From positions 1-37,141 of the forward strand of contig JAMXCX010000013.1 of NCBI GenBank assembly GCA_024542985.1: DNA of 37,141 bases. The letters run 5' to 3'. Position numbers and translations under genes: made by a program. This DNA comes from Candidatus Omnitrophota bacterium (GTDB taxonomy: Bacteria; Omnitrophota; Gorgyraeia; Duberdicusellales; 4484-171). Below are positions 1 through 8,362 of this stretch, one piece after another (within the stretch, counting starts at the first letter, position 1; every line of letters begins with the position of its first letter). The notes under the pieces are model-generated. The model worked only from the letters and a program-made list of their open reading frames with translations, was not told the DNA's origin and did not search any database.

Positions 1-35
1 AGACAATTCAAGAATTGCAGAAAAATAAAACTATA

Positions 36-108
36 TGCCCCCACCCCGAGTCGAACGGGGCTCCCAGCCTTAGGAGGGCCGTGCTCTATCCTTCTGAGCT
101 ATGGGGGC
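36..108 (-). tRNA. tRNA-Arg (anticodon CCT)
   Basis: The minus strand folds as a 73-nt cloverleaf. It has a 7-bp acceptor stem (GCCCCCA with TGGGGGC), a D stem GCTC/GAGC, an anticodon stem CGGCC/GGCTG holding the loop CTCCTAA, a 4-nt variable loop, and a T arm CCCCG-TTCGACT-CGGGG. The anticodon CCT reads AGG, so this is an arginine tRNA. The discriminator base is A and no CCA is encoded after it, so the tail must be added by a CCA-adding enzyme. It lies about 20 bp downstream of apt and may be cotranscribed with it. Confidence 0.95.
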
Positions 109-128
109 GATTCAAGCTATGAGCTGAA

Positions 129-662
129 TTAGTATTTGATTAAAGAATATACGGGGTAATCTTTTAACTTATCTCTTCCTTTAAGATCTGTCAGCTCAAT
201 AAGGAAAGCCACTCCCATGATTTCACCCTTTAGCTGCTTCACCAAATCCACCATAGCCGAAACAGTTCCTCCCGTAGCTAGTAAATCGTCTAAAATAAGA
301 ACTTTTGAACCGGCCTTAAAAGCATCTTGGTGAATTTCTAAAGAATCCTTGCCATACTCTAAGGAATAGCCAGCCTTGTAGGTTTTATAGGGGAGTTTCC
401 CAGGTTTTCTAACCGGGACTAGTCCGCAATTCAAAAGATAAGAAAGCGTGCCGGCAAATAAAAATCCTCGTGATTCCGCTGCAACAATATAATCTATCTG
501 CTTATTCTTTAGTAAGTTAACAAACCCATCCACAGCCTGTTTATGGGCATCTTTGTCGCTAAGAAGGGTGGTTATATCCCGAAAGAGAATTCCTTGTTTA
601 GGAAAATCAGGAATATCCCTAATAGTTGCGGCCAAGTCTATTTTCTTCTTTTTTAAAATCAT
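129..662 (-). CDS. apt: Adenine phosphoribosyltransferase
   Basis: This enzyme salvages adenine to AMP using PRPP in the cytoplasm. The 177-residue product has the usual length and starts with the typical IRDIPDFPKQGILFRDITTL block (about residues 14-33). The PRPP-binding motif LILDDLLATGGT lies near residue 125, and the YIVAAESRGFLFAG segment is also present. It is the last protein gene of a minus-strand run glyS-ppdK-sigma factor-apt and starts 23 bp after the sigma gene stop. No strong ribosome-binding site precedes the ATG at 662, so the exact start is less certain than the identity. Confidence 0.95.
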   Translation of the reverse strand: MILKKKKIDLAATIRDIPDFPKQGILFRDITTLLSDKDAHKQAVDGFVNLLKNKQIDYIVAAESRGFLFAGTLSYLLNCGLVPVRKPGKLPYKTYKAGYSLEYGKDSLEIHQDAFKAGSKVLILDDLLATGGTVSAMVDLVKQLKGEIMGVAFLIELTDLKGRDKLKDYPVYSLIKY

Positions 663-685
663 TATCGTTTTATGGATATCTCAAT

Positions 686-1501
686 TTACAGCTCTTCTTT
701 TTGTTCTTCCTTGGCGTATTTTCGTAATTTTTTCAAAGCTTCTTGCTCAATCTGCCTAACTCTTTCTCGGGATATTTTTAACACCTTTGCCACCTCAGCT
801 AAGGTGTAAGTTTTACCCTCAACTATACCAAAACGCAAATTCAAAACAACCCGCTCTCTCTCATCAATAGAATCAAGAAGGTGTTTTATTCTTTCCCGGG
901 TAAAAACCTTATCTACTGTGACGGTGGCATCGGAGTAATCGCTGCTTTTAAGAAAATCCCCCAGTTGCGAATCGCCGTCACTGCCAACCGGAGCTTCTAT
1001 GGATGATTTTTTTGTAGTCCACAATTCGATTTCCCCTACTTTTCTTACATGCATTTTTAAGCGTTTGGCAACCTCTCCCCGGCTTGGTTCTCGGCTTAGC
1101 TTCTGACGTAACGCTTCTTTTGCCTTCTTATGTTTTGAAATTAGCTCACTCATGTACACGGGAATACGAATAGTTTTGCCTTGGTCAATTAGAGCTCGAG
1201 CTGCTGCTTGCCGTATCCACCAGGCAGCATAAGTAGAGAAACGATACCCCCTACGGACATCAAACTTATTGATAGACCTCATAAGGCCGATATTTCCTTC
1301 GGCAATTAAATCCATCAATGAAAAGTTAAAACTAGCATAGTGCTTAACTATGTTCACCACCAGCTTTAAGTTGCAGTTAATTAACTTACGCCGGGCTGCC
1401 CTGCTGCCGCGTTTTGCTTTCGTGATAAGTTCTATCTCTTCTTTTTTTTGAAGAATAGGCAAATCTTTTATCAGCTCTAAATAAGCTTTAATTGCTTCCA
1501 T
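686..1501 (-). CDS. RNA polymerase sigma-70 family factor (RpoD/SigA/RpoS-like)
   Basis: This is a sigma subunit that directs RNA polymerase to -10/-35 promoters. At 271 residues it is short for a primary sigma factor and lacks region 1.1. Region 2 is clear at about residues 44-105, including NLKLVVNIVKHYA, DLIAEGNIGLMRSINKFD and the -10-recognising block YRFSTYAAWWIRQA. Region 3 follows, and region 4 closes the protein with the helix-turn-helix LAEVAKVLKISRERVRQIEQ. The size and region pattern fit either a compact primary sigma or a group 2 alternative (RpoS-like) sigma, and the window alone cannot decide. It starts 14 bp after the ppdK stop. Confidence 0.9.
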   Translation of the reverse strand: MEAIKAYLELIKDLPILQKKEEIELITKAKRGSRAARRKLINCNLKLVVNIVKHYASFNFSLMDLIAEGNIGLMRSINKFDVRRGYRFSTYAAWWIRQAAARALIDQGKTIRIPVYMSELISKHKKAKEALRQKLSREPSRGEVAKRLKMHVRKVGEIELWTTKKSSIEAPVGSDGDSQLGDFLKSSDYSDATVTVDKVFTRERIKHLLDSIDERERVVLNLRFGIVEGKTYTLAEVAKVLKISRERVRQIEQEALKKLRKYAKEEQKEEL

Positions 1502-1515
1502 TGACTTTAATTATT

Positions 1516-4335
1516 TTATTTTTTTCTAGCTTTGCTTGATTTTTTAGTTTTTTCTTTTATCACTACCTGAGCAGCAGCTAATCTGGCAATAGGTACACGA
1601 TAAGGCGAACAACTTACATAGTCAAGCCCGACTTTATGGCAGTATTCAATAGACTGAGGGTCTCCGCCATGCTCCCCGCAAATACCCAATTTAATATCTT
1701 TGCGGGTTCTTTTTCCTAAATCTACTGCCATCTTAAGCAATTTTCCCACACCGGGAATGTCTAAGCTCTGAAAGGGATCAGTATCGTATATCCCCATCTT
1801 TACATAATCACCTAAAAACTTCCCGGCATCATCGCGGGAAAAGCCACAGCCCATCTGGGTTAAGTCGTTGGTACCAAAAGAGAAAAAATCTGCCACCTTA
1901 GCAATCTCATCAGCAGTTACAGCGGCCCTGGGAACCTCAATCATGGTTCCAATTTTAATCTTAAAGGGTAATTCTTTCAATTTGTTTTCTTTTTTTACCT
2001 TCTCGATAACAGCCAGAACTTCTCGTTTCTGCAGCTCTAGTTCTTTTACGTGACCGACCAAGGGAATCATTATTTCAGGGTTAACCGGTATTTTACTTTT
2101 TTTCACCGCCAAAGCAGCCTCGATTACTGCTCTAGCCTGCATTTGAGTAATTTCAGGATAGATTATCCCCAAGCGGCAACCGCGATGCCCAAGCATAGGG
2201 TTGAATTCATGCAAAGACTCTACAGTATCTCTGACCTGTTTGTAAATAATACCCATAGCATTGGCGAGATTTTCTTGGCCCTTTTCATCATGAGGCAAAA
2301 ACTCATGTAAAGGCGGGTCGAGAAATCTTATCGTACAAGGATAACCTTTCAGGGCTTTAAAAATACCCTCAAAATCGCTTCTTTGAAGCGGCAATAACTC
2401 CTCTAGGGCCTGCAAATACTGCCTCAAGGGAATTTCTAATTGCTTCTGCAAGGATTTCTTTTTACCTTCGTTTGTTTCTTGAGCTATTTCATCACGCAAA
2501 ACCTTTACCTTCTGCGCTACCAATATCACCTTGCGGAAAGAAACTATTCTTTCGCCCTCAAAAAACATGTGTTCAGTGCGGCATAAACCAATTCCTTTAG
2601 CGCCAAACTCAATAGCATTAGCAGCATCTTGAGGAGTATCGGCATTAGCTCTTACTCCTAATTTCTTTATTTGGTCGGCCCAAGCCATAATAACTCCGAA
2701 AGTGCCGGTCATCTTAGGAGATATTGTTTTTATCTTGTCTCGATAAACAACTCCTTTACTTCCGTTTAAAGAAATCCAATCACCTTCCTTTATTACCTGG
2801 TCACCGCATTGCATTTGCTTATTGCTTAACTCCATAACGATATCACCGGCTCCGGCAACACAACATTTACCCCAGCCGCGGGCGACTACTGCAGCGTGAC
2901 TGGTCATCCCCCCCCGGGCAGTTAAAATTCCCGCTGCCACATGCATGCCCCGGATATCTTCGGGAGATGTTTCCAAACGGCACAAAATCACATCCTTACC
3001 ATCTCCTTTCCATTCCTCAGCATCTTCAGCGCTAAATACTGCTTGGCCGACAGCAGCTCCGGGTGAAGCCGGAAGTCCGGATTTAGAAAAAATTCCTGCT
3101 TTTTTCTCTTCATCAATATCAAAATTAGGATGCAGGAGCTGGTCTATTTGTTCAGGCTGTATTCGCATCACAGCAGTTTCCTTAGTAATGAGTTTTTCTT
3201 TTACCATATCTACGGCTATCTTTACCGCAGCCTGAGCAGTCCTTTTACCATTACGGGTTTGAAGCATATAAAACTCACCCTTTTCAATAGTGAACTCAAA
3301 ATCCTGCATTTCCTTATAATGTTTCTCCAGCTTCTTTCTTATCACTTGCAGTTGACTGTAAGTTTTTTTACTAGCTCTTTTCATCTCAATAATAGGCAAA
3401 GGTGTCCTAATGCCGGCAACTACATCTTCGCCTTGAGCATTCATCAGAAATTCACCGTATAGTTTATTATCTCCAATGGAAGGATCTCGGGTAAAGCCAA
3501 CTCCGGTTCCGGAATCCTCACCCATATTGCCGAATACCATAGTTTGAACATTAACAGCCGTGCCAATTAGCCCTTTGATATTATTAATCTGGCGATAAGC
3601 AATTGCCCTATCGTTATGCCAAGAACCAAAAACAGCATCTATTGCATACCAAAGCTGCTTCTGGGGATCTTGAGGAAAATCTTCCCCCTTATTGTCCTTG
3701 TAAATATTTTTATATCTCTCAACCAGTTCTTTTAAATCATCTACTTCCAGGGCTGTATCAGGAACAACCTTGTTTAAGGCTTCCTGAACCAAAGATTCAA
3801 CATTGTTGATTCCTTTTTTCTTAGCAATTTTTCTTTTTACTTCTTCTAACTCCTGTTCGAAGGCGTGACGGGAAACCCCCATGGCAACATCACCGAACAT
3901 CTGGATAAATCTTCGGTAGGAATCCCAAGCAAATCTAGGATTCTTAGTAAGAGTGGCTAAGCCTTCTACTGCTTTATCCGTAAGCCCGAGGTTTAAAATA
4001 GTGTCCATCATCCCCGGCATTGACACTGCAGCACCGCTGCGTACAGAAACCAAAAGAGGGTTATTTTTGTCTCCGAATTTTTTTCCGGTAACCTTTTCTA
4101 ATTTTTTAAGATTAGTTGCAACCTGTTCAGTTGAACCTCGAGGGTATTTCCTCTTATTATCATAATACAATTTACAAACTTCAGTAGTAATCGTAAAACC
4201 AGAAGGAACCGGCAAGCCGATACTGCTCATCTCTGCTAAGTTTGCTCCTTTACCTCCAAGAAGTATCTTCATTGTGGCATTTCCGTCAGATTTTCCTGCG
4301 CTGAAAAAATACACATACTTTTTCTTGCTAGCCAT
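1516..4335 (-). CDS. ppdK: Pyruvate, phosphate dikinase
   Basis: PPDK interconverts pyruvate, ATP and phosphate with PEP, AMP and pyrophosphate. Many anaerobes use it for PPi-linked glycolysis or gluconeogenesis. The 939-residue product has the full three-domain order. An N-terminal ATP-grasp domain begins LLGGKGANLAEMSSIGLPVP. The phosphohistidine domain carries GGMTSHAAVVARGWGKCC with the catalytic His near residue 480. The C-terminal PEP-binding barrel contains RANADTPQDA, GIGLCRTEHMF and the catalytic Cys in GICGEHGG. A TTG six bases upstream is in frame but sits only 3 nt from the AGGAGG motif. The ATG at 4335 has 9-nt spacing and is preferred. The Shine-Dalgarno lies inside the last codons of glyS, so the pair is probably translationally coupled. 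Confidence 0.97.
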   Translation of the reverse strand: MASKKKYVYFFSAGKSDGNATMKILLGGKGANLAEMSSIGLPVPSGFTITTEVCKLYYDNKRKYPRGSTEQVATNLKKLEKVTGKKFGDKNNPLLVSVRSGAAVSMPGMMDTILNLGLTDKAVEGLATLTKNPRFAWDSYRRFIQMFGDVAMGVSRHAFEQELEEVKRKIAKKKGINNVESLVQEALNKVVPDTALEVDDLKELVERYKNIYKDNKGEDFPQDPQKQLWYAIDAVFGSWHNDRAIAYRQINNIKGLIGTAVNVQTMVFGNMGEDSGTGVGFTRDPSIGDNKLYGEFLMNAQGEDVVAGIRTPLPIIEMKRASKKTYSQLQVIRKKLEKHYKEMQDFEFTIEKGEFYMLQTRNGKRTAQAAVKIAVDMVKEKLITKETAVMRIQPEQIDQLLHPNFDIDEEKKAGIFSKSGLPASPGAAVGQAVFSAEDAEEWKGDGKDVILCRLETSPEDIRGMHVAAGILTARGGMTSHAAVVARGWGKCCVAGAGDIVMELSNKQMQCGDQVIKEGDWISLNGSKGVVYRDKIKTISPKMTGTFGVIMAWADQIKKLGVRANADTPQDAANAIEFGAKGIGLCRTEHMFFEGERIVSFRKVILVAQKVKVLRDEIAQETNEGKKKSLQKQLEIPLRQYLQALEELLPLQRSDFEGIFKALKGYPCTIRFLDPPLHEFLPHDEKGQENLANAMGIIYKQVRDTVESLHEFNPMLGHRGCRLGIIYPEITQMQARAVIEAALAVKKSKIPVNPEIMIPLVGHVKELELQKREVLAVIEKVKKENKLKELPFKIKIGTMIEVPRAAVTADEIAKVADFFSFGTNDLTQMGCGFSRDDAGKFLGDYVKMGIYDTDPFQSLDIPGVGKLLKMAVDLGKRTRKDIKLGICGEHGGDPQSIEYCHKVGLDYVSCSPYRVPIARLAAAQVVIKEKTKKSSKARKK

Positions 4336-4337
4336 CT

Positions 4338-5678
4338 TCAATGTCCTCCTTTAACCTTTGCTCTAATAAATTCTAATACTTTGCTTCTGCTAACCCTATC
4401 CTGCTGCATTGTATCGCGGTCTCTAACTGTGACTTTACCGTCACCAAGACTATCTACGTCGATTGTTATACAAAAAGGCGTGCCGATTTCATCCTGGCGG
4501 CGATAAAGCTTGCCTATCGCACCAGTATCATTATATACTGCAGGAACGCTATTATTTATATCACAAAAAATATTTTTTGCAAGCTGAACCAACTCCGGCC
4601 GATTACGCAATAAAGGAAATACCGCCACGCAATAAGGGGCCAATTGCGGTTTTATTTTCAAAACAGTTCGTAACTTTCCCTTGACTTCTTCTTCGCAATA
4701 GGCATCTGATATTACCGCAAACAATGTCCTATCAACTCCTGCCGAAGGTTCAATGACAAAAGGCGTAAACTTTTCTTTTTTTACGTTATCATAAAAAGAA
4801 AGGTCTTTCCTGCTAACTTTTGCGTGCTCGGTTAAATCAAAATTCCCTCTGTTGGCTATACCCTCTAATTCACTCCAACCAAAGGGAAAATTAAATTCAA
4901 TATCTGTGCAAGATTTAGCATAATGGGCCAATTCCTCTTTTTCATGTTCCCTTAAACGCAAGCTTTTTTTCTTCAGGCCGATTTTATTTACATAGAAATC
5001 AAACCGCTCCTTAACCCAGTATTTGTAAAACTTATTAGCCTCGCTCGGATGGACAAAATATTCAATCTCCATCTGTTCAAACTCTTTCATCCGAAAAACA
5101 AAATTACCGGTTGTCACCTCATTTCTGAAAGCCTTACCTATCTGGGCTATTCCCAAAGGAAGGCTCTTGTGGACTGTATTCAGGACATTAGAGAAATTGA
5201 CAAATATACCCTGGGCAGTTTCCGGCCGCAGATAAGCATAATAAGGCTCATCTTCAGTAGCGCTCATATTGGTCTTAAGCATTAAGTTGAATTGGCGGGG
5301 TTTATTTTTCTTTGTATCTATTTGGTGGCTGCATTCAGGGCACTTAAAACAATCTTGGCCTGCTTTTTCAAGCTTATCCATACGGAATCTCCTCTTGCAT
5401 CCCGGACAATCAACTAGCCAATCCGCAAACCCTTGAAGATGACCGGAGGCTTGAAATACCTGGTCTTTCATGATGATACTGCTGTCGAGGCCGACTATAT
5501 CTTCTCTTTTTTCGACATAAGTATCCCACCAGATGTCTTTTATACGTTTTTTGAGCCTTGCGCCTAAAGGTCCATAATCCCAGACACTAGAGAGCCCACC
5601 GTAAATCTCCGAACCCCCAAAAATAAAACCTCGTCTTCGGCACAATGCCACTATTTTTGATAATTTATCGGCATTCAT
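4338..5678 (-). CDS. glyS: Glycyl-tRNA synthetase (single-chain dimeric type)
   Basis: This class II synthetase charges tRNA-Gly. The 446-residue sequence is the one-polypeptide alpha2 type, not the bacterial alpha2beta2 type. It opens with LCRRRGFIFGGSEIYGGLSS and has a Zn-ribbon insertion with Cys91, Cys94, Cys113 and Cys116. Motif 2 appears as GKAFRNEVTTGNFVFRMKEF, motif 3 as PSAGVDRTLFAV, and a C-terminal anticodon-binding domain follows (residues about 335-446). It is the first gene of the ppdK operon. The stop codon is 2 bp before the ppdK start. A TATAAT box lies only 11 bases upstream of its ATG, so the transcript may be nearly leaderless. Confidence 0.96.
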   Translation of the reverse strand: MNADKLSKIVALCRRRGFIFGGSEIYGGLSSVWDYGPLGARLKKRIKDIWWDTYVEKREDIVGLDSSIIMKDQVFQASGHLQGFADWLVDCPGCKRRFRMDKLEKAGQDCFKCPECSHQIDTKKNKPRQFNLMLKTNMSATEDEPYYAYLRPETAQGIFVNFSNVLNTVHKSLPLGIAQIGKAFRNEVTTGNFVFRMKEFEQMEIEYFVHPSEANKFYKYWVKERFDFYVNKIGLKKKSLRLREHEKEELAHYAKSCTDIEFNFPFGWSELEGIANRGNFDLTEHAKVSRKDLSFYDNVKKEKFTPFVIEPSAGVDRTLFAVISDAYCEEEVKGKLRTVLKIKPQLAPYCVAVFPLLRNRPELVQLAKNIFCDINNSVPAVYNDTGAIGKLYRRQDEIGTPFCITIDVDSLGDGKVTVRDRDTMQQDRVSRSKVLEFIRAKVKGGH

Positions 5679-5689
5679 TTTAGGCTAAC

Positions 5690-5718
5690 ATTATACCCTA
5701 AAAATTGTTTTTTTTAAG
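5690..5718 (-). promoter_or_regulatory. Candidate promoter of the glyS-ppdK operon
   Basis: A consensus TATAAT (5690-5695) lies in the 86-bp gap before glyS. The best -35 match at 17 bp is only CTTAAA (5713-5718). The predicted transcription start would be about 4 nt from the glyS ATG, and no good Shine-Dalgarno is visible there, which would fit a near-leaderless mRNA. The weak -35 makes this a tentative call. Confidence 0.35.
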
Positions 5719-5764
5719 TAAAAAATTCTCTAATTACATTGGGAGGCTAAAATAGCAGAAGAAT

Positions 5765-6484
5765 CTAGAAAGTGTTGATTTTTTCCTTTATTTTTTCTAT
5801 TCTGGCTTCAGGTTTCGGGTGGCTTCGCAAGAAAACCAACGGTTCACCCTTATCCAAGCGTTCTAGCTTCCTTAAAAGCGAAATAGCACCTCTAAGCTTA
5901 TATCCGGCTTTTAAGACGTAACCTACCCCTAAAGAATCAGCAAAAAACTCGTCTTTACGAGAATAGCCTAAGGCTATAATATTATAGGTAATATTGACTG
6001 CGTCGCGCACCAGAGCATAATCAGAATATCCTAAGGCAATGCTAATCAATAGGTCAAAACCCAAAGAACTCTGCAATCTTTTTAATGAATGCCGGGCACA
6101 TACATGCCCGATTTCATGGCCGATAACAAATGCCAGCTCATCTTCACTTGTGCCTTCCACTAGGCCTTTATTAATGAAAATATATCCTCCCGGCAAGGCA
6201 AAGGCATTCATCCCGGTATCATCAAGGATGTAAAATTCAAAATTCAAAGAATCCCTGTGGCTTATCTTGGCGATAGATTTCCCGATTTGGTTTACATACG
6301 CTACCAGGGTGTGGTCATTTACTATGCCTTTATTCCTTATTATATCGTCAGCCATATTTCGCCCAATAGAAATTTCAGACTCTTCATTAATGAAATAAGA
6401 TTCTTTTCTTCCGGTAGCCGGATTATAAATAGTCACGCAACCGCTAATCAAAAATAACAAGATAAGTATAAGTAATCTTTTCAT
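5765..6484 (-). CDS. M48-family metallopeptidase lipoprotein
   Basis: This is a zinc peptidase, probably anchored to a membrane on the periplasmic side (BepA/LoiP/Oma1-like), with a likely role in envelope protein quality control. The chosen ATG at 6484 follows an AGAGAGG site by 6 nt and gives a 239-residue protein with a lipoprotein signal ending LILLFLISGC. An in-frame ATG at 6580 would add 32 residues that overlap the upstream gene and bury the signal, so it was rejected. The catalytic HEIGH motif is followed by the third zinc ligand region DEFFADSLG, as expected for M48. No TPR domain is present. It is the last gene of the DUF3568-nuclease-peptidase set. Confidence 0.9.
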   Translation of the reverse strand: MKRLLILILLFLISGCVTIYNPATGRKESYFINEESEISIGRNMADDIIRNKGIVNDHTLVAYVNQIGKSIAKISHRDSLNFEFYILDDTGMNAFALPGGYIFINKGLVEGTSEDELAFVIGHEIGHVCARHSLKRLQSSLGFDLLISIALGYSDYALVRDAVNITYNIIALGYSRKDEFFADSLGVGYVLKAGYKLRGAISLLRKLERLDKGEPLVFLRSHPKPEARIEKIKEKINTF

Positions 6485-6505
6485 CTTTAGCCTCTCTCTT
6501 CCCGT

Positions 6506-6536
6506 ATTCCGTAATCCGTTATCCCTAGCCCTTATC
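6506..6536 (-). repeat. Degenerate heptamer repeat spacer (ACGGATT-type)
   Basis: The spacer between the nuclease and peptidase genes contains about four degenerate 7-bp units. On the minus strand they read roughly AAGGGCT, AGGGATA, ACGGATT and ACGGAAT. The same ACGGATT unit builds the spacer at 34819-34839. It lies upstream of, and does not include, the Shine-Dalgarno of the peptidase gene. Confidence 0.6.
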
Positions 6537-7301
6537 TTAAGGACTATCAATAATTTCAATCTCATAGGGGCTGTTAACAATAATCTCCGGCCCGTTGTAT
6601 TCTTTTATCTTTCCGGTAACCTGAACTATCTTTCTCTTATAAAAAGAAACCGGCTCTATGCCCTTGTGATTAAAATACTTTAAAGAATTATTAAAAATCA
6701 CTACAGTAAAATCTGTTTTGTAATCTCGGCCAAAATTTAAATACACACAATTTCGTGATTGATAGGTACTCAAAACCATCCCCCTTACAGTTCGAATCTG
6801 ATTTATATATTTACGGGCTTCGTCGGCATCTAAGACTGTTAAAACACCCCAGAAACCTTTTAAGCCTTTGCGGGCTTGTTTCTGTAATCTTACAAATGAA
6901 TCAACGTACTTAACATTAGGCGGAAAAGTATATAGAGAGGCATAACCGGATTTTATTAATTCAGCATTTACGAATTTATCCCCTACAAAGCAATAACCTA
7001 AAAGCCTCCCATATTTGTCTTTTCTTACAACATCGAATTCAATTCTTACATACTTTCCTTCTACAAGCTTTCGGTTGAATTCAGTTGCTTCTAAAGCAAA
7101 GGGTTGGGGTGAATAAATAAAGTCTTTGCCCTTTTTGATGTGCACCTCGGGAGTATCCAGGCCTATATAACGCAGCAAATACCCATTAGATAACCTGATG
7201 GTATCTCCGTCAACAACATCTACAACTTTTATCTGAGAGTAATCTTGAGAAGCGCAGCAACAAAAAAGCAGAAAAGTGAAAAAGACTAGCTTTTTGAGCA
7301 C
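6537..7301 (-). CDS. Thermonuclease (SNase)-like exported protein
   Basis: This is a staphylococcal-nuclease-fold protein, probably a calcium-dependent phosphodiesterase acting outside the cytoplasm. The 254-residue protein starts with a hydrophobic signal followed by three cysteines (FLLFCCCAS), so a lipid anchor is possible although the lipobox is poor. The nuclease core runs about residues 23-150: VVDVVDGDTI, RYIGLDTPE (catalytic Arg and Glu) and KYGRLLGY (second catalytic Arg). Residues about 165-254 form a second beta-rich segment, perhaps an OB-fold (TVRGMVL, FGRDYKTDFTVVI, QVTGKIKEY). The start codon is GTG and overlaps the upstream stop by one base. Enzymatic activity is inferred from the motifs. 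Confidence 0.88.
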   Translation of the reverse strand: MLKKLVFFTFLLFCCCASQDYSQIKVVDVVDGDTIRLSNGYLLRYIGLDTPEVHIKKGKDFIYSPQPFALEATEFNRKLVEGKYVRIEFDVVRKDKYGRLLGYCFVGDKFVNAELIKSGYASLYTFPPNVKYVDSFVRLQKQARKGLKGFWGVLTVLDADEARKYINQIRTVRGMVLSTYQSRNCVYLNFGRDYKTDFTVVIFNNSLKYFNHKGIEPVSFYKRKIVQVTGKIKEYNGPEIIVNSPYEIEIIDSP

Positions 7302-7669
7302 TAGAAGTTGTCCATTATCCCCAAAAAGACTTTTTGCGCAAAATGCGGTTTAGGTAAAAGATACCTGCGTGCGGAAACTTTAAGACGCTGGTCGTTAGGG
7401 CTAATCATGTTTATCCTTACAGCTAGATTGTACTCAGAAATATTTGCCCGGATTAAGCCTTTAGATTCATTGGCCGTAACTATCTCTGCCTCCATTTCTT
7501 CTAAAGTATCCAAGCAGGCATCCCAAACTGTTCGGTATCCAGATTTAACATTCCCCGAAGCAGAATCTCCGCTTAAAGCGTAACCGGTCAATACTCCTGC
7601 GCCAATCATAAGCGGAATACATCCGCCTACCATTAAGCATCCCAAAGCAAGAAAAGTAATTTTTTTCAT
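7301..7669 (-). CDS. DUF3568-family small lipoprotein
   Basis: This 122-residue protein has a lipoprotein-type signal peptide with a cysteine at residue 17 (LGCLMVGGC). A glycine/alanine-rich stretch follows, and then a compact domain with GYRTVWDACLDTLEEMEAEI and a strand-rich end. The pattern matches the DUF3568 group of small exported proteins of unknown function. The ATG follows AAGGAG with good spacing. It is the first gene of a three-gene exported-protein operon and has its own likely promoter. No function can be stated. Confidence 0.8.
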   Translation of the reverse strand: MKKITFLALGCLMVGGCIPLMIGAGVLTGYALSGDSASGNVKSGYRTVWDACLDTLEEMEAEIVTANESKGLIRANISEYNLAVRINMISPNDQRLKVSARRYLLPKPHFAQKVFLGIMDNF

Positions 7670-7687
7670 ATTAAACTCCTTAACCTA

Positions 7688-7715
7688 AATATATCAAATT
7701 TTTCTTCTTTTTCAA
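7688..7715 (-). promoter_or_regulatory. Promoter of the DUF3568-nuclease-peptidase operon
   Basis: On the minus strand TTGAAA (7710-7715) and TATATT (7688-7693) are separated by 16 bp. The -10 box is preceded by TGA, which makes an extended -10 element. The expected start lies about 12 bp upstream of the DUF3568 ATG. It sits in the only gap of its size (72 bp) on this side of the hydrogenase and molybdenum cluster. Confidence 0.55.
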
Positions 7716-7741
7716 GAACTAATTAAAGATAATGTTGACTC

Positions 7742-8344
7742 TTAGGAGTTGATACCTAACTTTTGCAATTCCTCAACAAGTTGACTATTGTTGATAAATT
7801 TTATACAGCATAAACCAAAGGTTTTTGCCTTCTGAATTAAATCCTGACGGTCATCAATATAAATTATATTATTGAACTGCGTACCGGCGGTCTCTTTTAA
7901 TATCTGATAAATTTTCTTCTCCGGCTTTACTGACTTAACTTTAAAAGAAAGAATTAAGCCCTTAAATAAGTCAAAAACTTCCCGGTGATTTTTGTAAAGA
8001 TAATCATAGTGCAGCTTGCATATATTGGAAATAAGATATACCGGATATTTTAACCTCAAAGTTTTAACTAAAGCTATTGTTTCCGAATTGGGAGAAAATA
8101 TTGAGCTCCAGGCCTCAATAAATTCACTAAAACTTAACGACCCTGAAAAAGCCTTTTTAAATTTTAAAAAAAACTCCTTTTCAGAAACCAATCCTTTTTC
8201 AAAGTCTAAAGAGAAATTTTTGAAAAAAAGAGCCTCAATTATCACATCCGGGGAAACCCCGACTCGATTCTTTATCTTATCTAAGCCGAGATTATAATCA
8301 AAATCAAAAAGTACATTTCCTAAATCAAAGGCTAAAACTTTCAT
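7742..8344 (-). CDS. HAD-superfamily hydrolase (YihX-like)
   Basis: This 200-residue protein has HAD motif I as FDLGNVLFDFD, the variant typical of the YihX-like sugar-phosphatase branch. The mostly helical cap lies at about residues 15-85. Motif II is YLISN, a conserved lysine lies in SVKPEKKIY, and motif III/IV is IIYIDDRQDL. It probably hydrolyses a small phosphorylated metabolite, but the substrate cannot be read from the sequence. The gene starts 18 bp after the epimerase stop and may be in the same transcript. Confidence 0.85.
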   Translation of the reverse strand: MKVLAFDLGNVLFDFDYNLGLDKIKNRVGVSPDVIIEALFFKNFSLDFEKGLVSEKEFFLKFKKAFSGSLSFSEFIEAWSSIFSPNSETIALVKTLRLKYPVYLISNICKLHYDYLYKNHREVFDLFKGLILSFKVKSVKPEKKIYQILKETAGTQFNNIIYIDDRQDLIQKAKTFGLCCIKFINNSQLVEELQKLGINS

Positions 8345-8362
8345 CTTCTTACAATAAATATC

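Noticed and set aside
4-17. Palindrome CAATTCAAGAATTG after the tRNA as a terminator
   Set aside because: The stem is AT-rich with a very short loop, and the following sequence lies outside the window, so no T tract can be confirmed.
1868-3809. Several plus-strand open frames opposite ppdK and other long genes
   Set aside because: They mirror well-conserved minus-strand genes, have no recognisable domains or ribosome-binding sites, and are explained as antisense shadows.
6506-6536. CRISPR-like repeat array
   Set aside because: Units are 7 bp, degenerate and directly abutting, with no unique spacers and no cas genes nearby.
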